Assembly: GCA_010279815.1 (NCBI GenBank)
Contig: QEOQ01000180.1
Coordinates: forward strand, 1,895,214-1,959,213
Reading direction: 5' to 3'
DNA from: Brachionus plicatilis
Lineage: Eukaryota > Rotifera > Eurotatoria > Ploima > Brachionidae
DNA length: 64,000 nucleotides
Below, piece by piece: positions 11,148-20,400 of this stretch. The notes beneath the pieces were generated by a model. The model ran no database searches, had not been told where the DNA came from, and saw only the letters and a program-made list of their open reading frames with translations. How positions within the stretch are numbered: position 1 is the stretch's first letter; every line of letters begins with the position of its first letter. The translations under genes and the position numbers were made by a program.

Positions 11148-12180
11148 AAATAATTAAAATAGCGTAGTTGCGTCATTTGTGCCAATTTTAGAATCACTTT
11201 ACTTTTAGTTAAAAAAAATCTTACTTGAAAAAAAAATTAAAGCTATTTTAGATCAATTATGAAAGAAATTCAAAAGAAATTAAAATCAGTACTTTGAAGT
11301 TAAATTCAAACTGCAAATTCACCTGTAAAATTTTTGATAGCTTTGCTTGAAAAAAGTACAAGTTTCAGCAGTTCTTTTACTCAGTTAATTATATTGGGAA
11401 GCAAGAAATAAAAAATTTTTGAAAAAATGTCTTTTTCAAAATCTTTTTTGAAGTAAAAAGCCATGGTCTTATTAAAATTATCTGAGAATTTTTCTCTTAA
11501 TTTAATTTGTAATTCTTGAGTATTCTTGAAAAAGTATAAAAAAAATCTTATGATAATAAGTTTTAAAAGGTGATTCCATTCGTAATTCAAAAAAATGGAG
11601 ACTGGTCTGACCATTTTTAATGCTTTATTTTACATAACCAATTATTTAAAATAAAGAATTAAAAAAATTTGATTGAACTTTTTAATTTTTTAAACAAATT
11701 TTTACCAAAATTTTCCAAATTTTACTGAATTTTATCCTCACAAAATTCGTTTTTTACGTAAATTTACGTAAAAATCGGTAAATTTTTTGTTTCTCAATTT
11801 CTCTAACTCAATTTTTTTTAATTTGTTTAACTTGCTGAAAAAGTTTAAAATGGCCTATAAAAAAGTGATTATTTTCGCATTTTTGTTTCTAAGTATTTTT
11901 TCGAAATTTTAATAAAATGACCGAAATTTTCGAAATTTTTCGTAATTTAAACTTTTCTCATAAATGAATTATTTTTTAAAATTTCAAATAATCCTAGTAT
12001 CAAATCAGCACTGTATTTTAAATAAAAAGTTAAAGATCCTACCCATAAAACATTATTTATTCTTAAAAAATTCGTACAAATGTCAGATTTGTGCTTAGGA
12101 TGAGTATCTTGGTGAAGTCCAAACCAAAGTCGAATTCTCTCGTCCAAAATGGGAATAAATAAGGCATTGAGAAATTTGGT
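11148..12180. other. Intergenic with TTTACGTAAA-rich patch
   Basis: A patch at 11690-11790 is rich in TTTACGTAAATTTACGTAAA-like strings, the same vocabulary as the MITE arms elsewhere in the window, and is probably a decayed arm. Minus-strand ORFs at 11381-11614 and 11947-12147 have no recognisable domain. Confidence 0.35.
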
Positions 12181-12493
12181 TCAAAAAACAAAAAAAAATA
12201 TTAAAAGTGCCAAAGCTTAAGTTATGAAAGACCAAAACATGCTCTGTAAATTGTAGCAAATGCTACATCCTTTGTACCACCAATATGCTGATTCTGCAAA
12301 ATTCTGCAATAAATCTGCAGAACTCAGAAAATTTTGAATTTAGTATATTATATTATATTATATTAAAAATCCAATTCAACTTTAAGTGGTGGTACAAGGG
12401 ATGCATCAGTTGTTACAATTTACAGAACATGCTTTGGTCTTTCAGAACTTAAGCTTTGGTATTTTTAATATTTTGTTTTTGTTTTTTGTACCA
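12181..12493. repeat. Inverted repeat with ~100-bp arms
   Basis: The left arm 12181-12283 (AGTGCCAAAGCTTAAGTTAT, GAAAGACCAAAACATGCT) is mirrored by the right arm 12385-12493 (AGCATGTT-like AACATGCTTTGGTCTTTC, AACTTAAGCTTTGG). The 100-bp centre includes a (TATAT)n stretch. It resembles a foldback MITE and abuts a second inverted repeat on its right. Confidence 0.65.
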
Positions 12494-12497
12494 AAAT

Positions 12498-12830
12498 TCG
12501 GAGTTATGAAGTTCATTTGAATTCGATCGTTTCAATTCAGAAAAATTTGAATAACTTTTTTACTAAAAGAGATAATTTAGTTCTGTAAAATGCTTAATGT
12601 TTAAGCGACTTTGCTTAATCCGAAAATAAATGTCTGCACAGTTAATTAGAATACTTTTTAATGGCGTGAAAAATGCAGAAAATTGCAGAGTATTTTGCAG
12701 ATCTATTTTACTGCATTAAGCAAATTCGCTTATAATTAAGCATTTTATAGAACCAAATTATCTCTTTTAGTAAAAAAGTTATTTAAGTTTTTCTGAATTG
12801 AAACGAACTTCACAACCCCCCAAAATTCAC
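12498..12830. repeat. Second inverted repeat adjoining the first
   Basis: The left arm 12498-12622 (GAGTTATGAAGTTCATTTGA ... AAGAGATAATTTAGTTCTGT ... AATGCTTAATG) is mirrored by 12715-12830 (AAGCATTTTATAGAACCAAA, TTATCTCTTTTAGT, GAAACGAACTTCAC). The ~95-bp spacer is AT-rich with GCAGA-rich strings. The two inverted repeats together cover ~650 bp and may be one composite element. Confidence 0.65.
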
Positions 12831-13084
12831 AATGCCAATTAATAATCGGACAGAATTTCTTAATATAATTTTGAATACTTGTTTTCTCTAAACACCTTTT
12901 TTGATGTGTATTTTAAATTTTCTATTAAATTAATTTTGTGTAAATAAAATCAAGTTTTTCTACATTTTACTCTTTTTAATTTTTACCAAAAATAACCAAA
13001 ATTAACATTATTTTTGGTAAAAAATAGTTATTTTTAAAATCGTTTAAAAAAAAAAATTTAAATTTTCGATTTTTGAATAAAAAA

Positions 13085-13273
13085 AGCCGCTTTGAATTTT
13101 ACCAAATTTTACCAAAATTGTCTTAAAATCCTGACAATTTACAAAATTTTTTGTAAAATATCTCTTTTTCACTTTTCGCATTTTACGTAAATTTTCGTAT
13201 AATGTGATAAAATTTGGTTAATTTACAGTATTCACGTAATTTTTTGTAAAATATTTGTTTCAAATCACCACTG
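13085..13273. mobile_element. Partial palindromic MITE (right arm), CACCACTG end
   Basis: The right arm of the CAGTGGTG family, with TTTACCAAA and TTTACGTAAA strings and the terminus TCACCACTG followed by TA. The matching left terminus is not present nearby, so the copy is truncated or its left arm has decayed. Confidence 0.6.
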
Positions 13274-13275
13274 TA

Positions 13276-14837
13276 AGTCAATCTTGTCACAATTTTTCAA
13301 AAAAAAGTCTTAATGTCTTAGGATTCTTTAAATAAGAAATCATCTACTATAATTATTTAAATTTTGAACTCGATAGCAAGATAAATGTTAAATTTGTTTT
13401 AGATGAAATTTTTTTTTATACTTTGAAAAATTTTTTCTAAATGAATAAAAAATATTAAAATCAATTAGCGATGAATTGAATTTTTTGTTGGAATTTTTTT
13501 TTATTTAAATGAATAATTATTTAATTAATGCTATTCCGCGTTCCTTTATAAAAATTATACCTAAAACAATTTATCATCTTCTTTGATTTAAATGTCAAAT
13601 AATAAATTTGCTTCATAAAAAGATGATCAGGAATAAAAGAAAAAAATTAAAATTAAAACTAAAGCTATCAGAAATTTAGATTCTTAAAAGTCAAAATTAA
13701 CTGAAGTAAGACATAAAAGACCTTAGAAAATTATAAGAAATTTAGTCAAAAATATATTGAGACTGGATATCTGAAAAATATCGCCCCGATAGTTTTAAAG
13801 TCTATTTAGTTTCATTTACGAAAAAAAGCTAATAAATACATATATCAAAATCTATGGACTTTGAAAACCCTCGAAAACGTTTTTGACACATAATTGGTTT
13901 TGACCAGAATGTTAGTTTTCAAAATACTCCCAGATTTGGATTTTGCAAGTATCTTTGAGGACTTTTGACTTTAAAAAAATGAGATGGCAAACTTTATTCC
14001 TAATTTGAAAACTTTTTTAAAAGTTTTGTAATTAAAGCTAATAATAATGTTAAAATAATTAAACACTTTATTGAAATTTTCACGAAATAAATTTAGATTT
14101 CCATTTAATTTTTTTTCAAAACATTCCAAATTTACAAAATTTACCTTTTGTATTAAAATTGATTATAATTTTTTTTCAGACATCAGCTATCAAAAGATGT
14201 ATGCTGATATAAGTTTATATAAAATTATTTAAAATCAGCTGATTCAGCTGATATGAATTTCCGGCACTATGATCGGCAGAAAATGGATCAAGCTTAAGTA
14301 AACTAATTCGACTTATGTTCGTATTTTCGTTTTTCTGTGTAAATTTTTAATTAAGATAACCTTAGCCTCTTTTTGGTTTGTTTTTATACTCAGATTTGTG
14401 AAATTTTTCAAATTCTCAAAAGGTTTTATTATATTACTTAGATTGAAAATCATTGGTGTTTAAATAATCAGAAGGTAAAATTGATTCAAAATTTTATGTA
14501 ATTACTCTATTTTTTGATGACTTTTGGTAACATCACAATCTTCTTTAGAGCATGTTGATGAAAATTAAGATAAAACTTATTTTTTAACCAGTCATCAAAA
14601 TTTTAGAAATTTTAGAAATTTCAGCAACAAATGTTTTTTATTCTAGTTTAATGTATGAAAAATAAAATACAAATTTCAAATTTTTTTTTCTCCTCGAGCT
14701 ATTTCAAACTAAAAATGAACCATTTTTTACCCAGAATAAAGTTCTTTTTTTAAATGTTATTTTAACATGTGATTTATAAACAACTATAGTATATGCATTA
14801 TTTATTTTAGATTTTATAGTGAGATCAAACTCCTTAT
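13276..14837. other. Intergenic, nothing recognisable
   Basis: AT-rich spacer upstream of the HAD phosphatase. A small palindrome around 14235-14250 (ATCAGCTGATTCAGCTGAT) was noted without a feature to explain it. Confidence 0.4.
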
Positions 14838-14851
14838 TTTCAGTGAAATAA
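14830..14851 (+). promoter_or_regulatory. Splice acceptor in the 5' leader of the phosphatase gene
   Basis: CTCCTTATTTTCAG ends 8 nt before the start codon (acceptor AG at 14842-14843). It could be the end of a 5' UTR intron or a trans-splice acceptor for a spliced leader; the sequence alone cannot distinguish these. Confidence 0.4.
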
Positions 14852-15913
14852 ATGCGAAACGTTTGGAAAAATTTCACTCATTTTACTCGACCGATAATGC
14901 CTTTTAAACAACCAAACTGCTTAACACAAGAACATGCGACCAGGCTAATTCAAAATGTTGATAACTTTCTATTTGACTGCGATGGAGTAATATGGAACTG
15001 GCCAAAGCCGATTGAAGGCGCTGTGGCATTTATTAACAAATTGAAAGAGTTGAACAAAAAATGCTTTTTTATTACCAATAATAGCACCAAAACACGAGAA
15101 ATGGTCATGGATTTGTTGGTGAAAATAGGTATCTCGAATGTTGTTTTGGATGATATTGTATGTACTTCATGGATATTGGCACAGTATTTAAAATCGATTG
15201 ACTTTAAAGATAAAGTATATGTAATTGGAAGTGGTGCAATAGCGACAGAATTAGAAAAAGAGTCTATAAAACACATTGGAATAGGTCCTAACCATGAACA
15301 GATTCCTGATCCTGCGAAATTTGATTATGCTAGTTTGATAAAACTAGATCCCGAGGTTAAATGTGTGGTAGTCGCTTTTGATCATTATTTCAATTACCCA
15401 AAAATGGTAATCGGAACATCTTATGCACGCCGCAAAGATTGTCTATTCATAGCAACAAATGATGATGCTCAATTTCCTACCGGAACTTCGCATGTTATAA
15501 TTCCGGGTACTGGATCGTTTGTGAACGCTATGAAAACAAGTGTAGGCAAAAATCCTATAATACTTGGAAAACCTCATAGAACTATGTGGGAGGTTTTGGA
15601 AAAAGTTCACAAATTGGACTCAAATAGGTCAATAATTATCGGAGATAGACTTGATACCGGTTAGTTTATTTAATTCAAAACAAATTTCACTAACTTAAAT
15701 TTTCTTTGTATTTTAGATATAGCTTTAGCGGCAAATTGCTCTCTAGGATACAGTTTAGCTGTGTTAAGCGGTGTTACAGATGAAGAAATGATTCAAGATT
15801 ATGCCAAATCATTGGAATCTGAAAAATTAAGCAATGATGAAGCTAAGTGTGTGCCAGATTTTTACGCAGAAAATCTTGGAACATTTGAAAAGTTTATTAG
15901 GGAACATAGTTAA
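14852..15913 (+). CDS. PGP: HAD-superfamily phosphoglycolate / glycerol-3-phosphate phosphatase
   Basis: Two exons, 14852-15659 and 15717-15913, joined by a 57-nt GT..AG intron; together 334 residues, the usual length for animal PGP. Haloacid dehalogenase motifs are all present: motif I FLFDCDGVIW (nucleophile Asp and acid Asp), motif II FITNNST, and motif IV IIIGDRLDTDIALA, where the intron falls inside the second-last Asp codon, so the splice is confirmed by the motif. The C2-type cap lies between motifs II and IV. Known role: dephosphorylates 2-phosphoglycolate and glycerol 3-phosphate and other toxic glycolytic side products in the cytosol. A 25-residue N-terminal extension (MRNVWKNFTHFTRP..) might be a weak targeting signal. 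The 4-nitrophenylphosphatase/pyridoxal phosphatase relatives cannot be excluded. Confidence 0.9.
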
Positions 15914-16027
15914 TATTTAAAAATTTTAAAATTTATATAATTTTTAAATCAGTTCAATTCATGGCTGAGATTTAATCTTAACTATTATCATAGCATTATT
16001 TAAAGGTTATTTAAATTATTTATAGTT

Positions 16028-16033
16028 AATAAA
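16028..16033 (+). terminator. Polyadenylation signal AATAAA of the phosphatase gene
   Basis: AATAAA 115 nt downstream of the stop codon, just before the transposon-derived region begins. Confidence 0.5.
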
Positions 16034-16084
16034 GATATTTAAAATATAAATAAATTTAAAATCATATCTGATTCTTTTAAAATG

Positions 16085-16221
16085 ATCCTTTGGCGCACAT
16101 AAACCTTTAGCTCGTTCCACAAGAGCTCAATTGGATTTATAAAATTAATTGCGTTCCACTTCTATTTCTTTAAAATTTGGATTAATTGAAAAAATTTCTA
16201 AAAATTCGTTTTATTTTAATC
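16085..16221 (-). pseudogene. Tc1-like transposase C-terminal relic, cut by the LTR retrotransposon
   Basis: On the minus strand the frame reads INFINPIELLWNELKVYVRQ, the conserved segment after the second catalytic Asp of Tc1/mariner transposases (consensus DLNPIExLWxxLKxxVRxR). The third catalytic acidic residue falls inside this segment as Glu. Upstream sequence decays and the LTR element begins at 16226, so the relic was there before that insertion. I could not find the other half past 24613. Confidence 0.6.
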
Positions 16222-16225
16222 TGTT

Positions 16226-16638
16226 TGTTACCGCATCTACCCGATACTGTAACTTGACTCTAGAGGTCTATGGGGATAAGGATGAAATTTAATAATTAGT
16301 TTGAAATAATTATTTAGAATATTTATTTAAAATAAGAAAACAGTTTTAGAAATAATGAGAAATAGTTGAGTTTGGCCTAACTTAACTTTTTTGGAAGATA
16401 TTCGAATAAAATCGAATTTCTAGAATATCGAAACTCATATTTATAGTCCAACAAAAGCTAAGTCTTAATTAAAAAATAATTAAATCGATAAGACTACAAA
16501 AATCAAAAGCACACATCAATAAAAATATAATTAAAAATAGATTAAAATACAATAATAACCAGAACGATCAATCATTTAAAAATAGATAAATTTTGACTAT
16601 TCAAAGATATAATTAGGTTATTTAGTCTGCCAGTAACA
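16226..16638 (-). repeat. 3' LTR of the gypsy-type element (413 bp)
   Basis: Plus-strand sequence starts TGTTACCGCATCTACCCGAT and ends CTGCCAGTAACA. It has the same length as the partner at 24197-24609, and I saw no difference when reading the two line by line. Confidence 0.95.
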
Positions 16639-16652
16639 GATCTCCCCCGTTA
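16639..16652 (-). promoter_or_regulatory. Polypurine tract for plus-strand priming
   Basis: Directly inside the 3' LTR the element strand reads AACGGGGGAGATC, purine-rich and abutting the LTR start, as expected for the second-strand primer. Confidence 0.75.
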
Positions 16653-16667
16653 AAATTGTCATAGTCC

Positions 16668-17378
16668 CTATGACGCTCTTCCATGTAAAATTTGGGCTAA
16701 TTCTGCTAATGGGAGTATGCCATTTGACTGTTGATTGTTCATAAGGCATTTAGTATTACATATTCTGACAAGTTTTAGAATTACAAATATATTAAAGACT
16801 GCTAGAATAAATGTTACAATAACAAAAAATATTATAAATGAATTAAATTGTTTTTTAAAATTTAAAAATTTAAATTCGAAATAATGATGAGATTCCGAGG
16901 TTTCAGTTACTGATGCACTATTGATTTCGTCAGTTGGTAAATTGTAAAAATTGCCGTTGATATCGTTAGCTCCATTTATGTCATGAAATTCTTTGACAAA
17001 GTCATACCCTTGTACAATTTCTTTATGGTGAAAGTAATTTAAACTCGAGAAATTGAAATGATCAAGTTTAATATCTTGAACAATTACGTTATTTAGTTTG
17101 AATTCTTTTATATTATTACCGACTCTAACTAGGGCCCATTTGTTTGAAGGTAATATGATTCTATCGCTAACTCTTCTACAATTTATAGTATTCGAAAAAC
17201 TTTTTATAAAGTTATTGTTTGTTAGAAAAGCGTTTATTGTTTTGTTATTTACTGAAATTAGAACAGGTATTTCTACAAAGCAAGAATTTGTTTGTAAAAT
17301 TTCGATTTCTTGTACTTTATAACATGGAGGAATAAACAAAACGTTATTTTTTGAGTAAACAACTAACTTGTTTCCCAT
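16668..17378 (-). CDS. Envelope-like protein, C-terminal part with membrane anchor
   Basis: A 236-residue frame that follows the Pol/env frame after a single TAA at 17406-17408, in the same reading frame; the ATG used here is 27 nt past that stop. It carries Cys residues and N-glycosylation sites (NKT, NFS) in the first two thirds, then a strongly hydrophobic ~24-residue segment (residues about 184-207, FIIFFVIVTFILAVFNIFVI) and a short cytoplasmic tail. This is the layout of the membrane-anchored end of an envelope glycoprotein. I cannot assign it to a viral envelope class. It would be made only by read-through, internal initiation or splicing if the stop is real. Confidence 0.7.
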   Translation of the reverse strand: MGNKLVVYSKNNVLFIPPCYKVQEIEILQTNSCFVEIPVLISVNNKTINAFLTNNNFIKSFSNTINCRRVSDRIILPSNKWALVRVGNNIKEFKLNNVIVQDIKLDHFNFSSLNYFHHKEIVQGYDFVKEFHDINGANDINGNFYNLPTDEINSASVTETSESHHYFEFKFLNFKKQFNSFIIFFVIVTFILAVFNIFVILKLVRICNTKCLMNNQQSNGILPLAELAQILHGRAS

Positions 17379-17405
17379 GAAGTCATATATCGTATGAAAT
17401 GAATT

Positions 17406-20400
17406 TTAGATTGACGCCAAAATTTTTAGTTGATTTGTGAATAACGAGCAAAATTTTAGAAGATTTCTTTCATGTTCGTGCATTATTTGTTCTTCTACAT
17501 TGTAGTTCAGATAGTCGTTTTCGGCAATCATTAGATCGTTTATGTCTCTAGGCGTTATAATATTATTATCATCTCTTGCTAAAGGAAAAGATGCTAATAT
17601 TTGTGCTATTTTACTAGATACCGGTGGTTCGAAAACTAGAAAAAGTCCATCCGTCGTGGGGTAAAGTTCTAAACCATAATCATCTATTGGGTTAGAAATT
17701 TGAAACAAATATTTGTGAACTAGTGAGTAAATTAGATTATTTTTCCTAATAAAATTGTGTCCAATAAATATTGTTTTAAGTGGGTTCTTCTTTACTATGG
17801 AATTGTTCCAGACGATCACGGAGTCCGACAATTTACAAAAAAGATCTTTAGGTTTGCACGAATTTAGACCATTATTAAATAGTGTTGCATTTAGATGATC
17901 GCTTACTATATGTTTTTTATGGTATCTGCAAGCAAAATTTTCGTAAGTTACGTCTCTGTTCCATTGAAATTCACCTTGCGGAATTTCGTTATACGAACAA
18001 CTGTTATCGTTACAGTTCATACTTTTGCCGTTACATTTATTGAATTCTATCATATCTAAGCATTGATTTCTACTTAGTTCTATAGCTTCCTGTTTAAAAG
18101 ATTCTTTTGTTTGAAAAAATAACGATTGATTTAAATGTCTAATATTTTTCTTCATGTAACATTGATAACCAAAATCATTCATAACGAAATCAATTTTTGA
18201 TAAGATCCGAATGGTTAGATTTCTAGTTTTAACATTCATTTGGTTTAGTTTGGGATTAATGCAATTAAAGTTTTGGTTAATAATTTGATTGTTGTCATTT
18301 ATTTGACAATATGTAAAATCGTCTTTAATTTTTTGACAAAAAACAGAATTAAAAATAAAGAAATACATCAATATCGTAAAAAGTAGGTTGCTATTCACTT
18401 GCGGTTTAGTTTTTGTCGTTTTACGTTTATTAATTTTTAATGTGTTTAGGTAATCGTCTTTCAGCGATTTGTCAACTAGTGAACCTTTTAACCAACTATT
18501 ATCTGAAATTGGTTTACCTTTCCACTTAATGAGGTATTTGTAACCTCTTCCAATCTTTCTATGATCTAAAATTTTTTCAATTTTATCAATATCCTGAAGA
18601 TTATCTATTTCCTTATTTTTTTCGAATTGTTCGGTAAGTTTCAGTCTCCATCTAGGGTAACTATCTTTTAGTTCATCTCCTTTTAGGTCTGTTAAAACAT
18701 AATTTCCGTAATTTGTTTGGCTTTTAATAATGTATGGACCGTCGAAGATAGGTTTAAACTTATCCTGTATTTTTTCCGATTTGATGAATACTTGGTCGTT
18801 AGGTTTTAGAAAATTGTAACTTACATTTTTTTGTTTATTTTGTGTGGTCGTTTGTTTATTTTGTGCTTTATGAAGATTTTGGACTGCATTAGGTATGATT
18901 TCATCTTGAAGTTTTTGGATTTCAGCTGTCCTTCTTATAAGTGCCGATTCATCATCTTCACCATTTTTAATTTCCCATGATCTTATTGAATTCATTTTTC
19001 TTCCGAATAACATTTCATAGGGGCTAAATTTTGTTGATGAATGGTTTCTTGTTCTGTATGCCATAAGAACGTATGGCAAGTATTTATTCCAGTTTTCTGG
19101 GTCTTGTGCCGATTGTTTTCTAAGTGCAGAGACTATGGTTTGGTTGACTCTCTCAGTTTTTCCGTTTGTTCGCGGATTGTATGCTGAAGTAATTCTTCTT
19201 TTAATATCGAACTTTTTGCAAAGTTCGTCAAGAATTTGGTTAACGAATTCTGGTCCTTTGTCAGAAAGAAATTCGGATGGTGGTCCGAAAGTTGAGATAA
19301 ATTCCAAAATCTTTTCGGAAATTTCAATTGCTGTTTTTGATTTGATTGGGTAGGCAAATACAAAATTTGATAGGTGTTCAATTATGATTAAGAGTCCTAT
19401 ATATCCATCGACTGTTTTTGGGAGTCCGAAAACTAAATCGATGCCTATCCTATCGAAAATCGATCTAATAGGTAAGGTCAATGCAGGGTGGTCTATTACC
19501 TTTGATTTATCAAAACGAATGCAAACATTGCATTTTTTGATGAAATTTTCGATTTCATCTTTCATAGCTTTCCAATAAAATTCTTTTGATAGATTTGTGT
19601 AGACAGTCTCTGTTTTAAAATGACCTAGGTTATGTGAATTTGCTATTATATCTTTTCTGTCCTCTATTTTTGGTACTAAGAGTTTAAAAGATTCGTTTAA
19701 GAGTTTTCTGAAATAAAGTGTGTCTTCTTCTTTTAACGTAAAGTGTCTAGAAAGTCTACTTACACGTTTAACTTGTTTTTTCGACGATCCTTCGGGATGT
19801 CTATTATACTTGAGAAAGTGTAATAAATGCGAATCTTGGTACGGGTCAAGATATTTTGTTGATAAATCTTCGTCGTTGTTATCGGTTAATTCTGCGATCA
19901 TGACTGGACGACTGAGTGCATCGACGTTTGAATGTAGTATTCCTTTTCGATGTATTATTTCAAAATTAAACGTTTGTAAAAGTATTGACCATCGTGTTAA
20001 TCTAGCATTTGGGTTATTTATAGTTAATAGCCATTTTAGTGCATAGTGGTCAACGATTATCTTGAACTTTTTACCGTAAAGGTAAGTTCTAAAGAAATTA
20101 ACCGCCCAAACTACAGCTAAGCATTCGAGTTCTGTAATTGAGTAGTGTCGTTCGCTACCTTTTAATAATCTTGACGCGTAGAAACAAACATATTCGTTTC
20201 CATTATCATCGGTTTGTGTGAGAATCGCTCCAAGTGCAATTGTGGATGCGTCTGTAAATAGTCTAAATTCTTTATTGAAATCTGGTTGTCTGAGAATCGG
20301 GTAACTAGTAAGTTTATTTTTTAGATTCTCAAACGATACCGTACAGCAATCAGACCAAATCCATTGCATTTTTGGTGATTGAAGCGCGTGAAGTGGCGCT

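Noticed and set aside
11381..12147. Minus-strand ORFs of 66-77 codons that could be exons of the 10682-11147 candidate
   Set aside because: No consistent donor/acceptor pairs, and one overlaps decayed repeat sequence.
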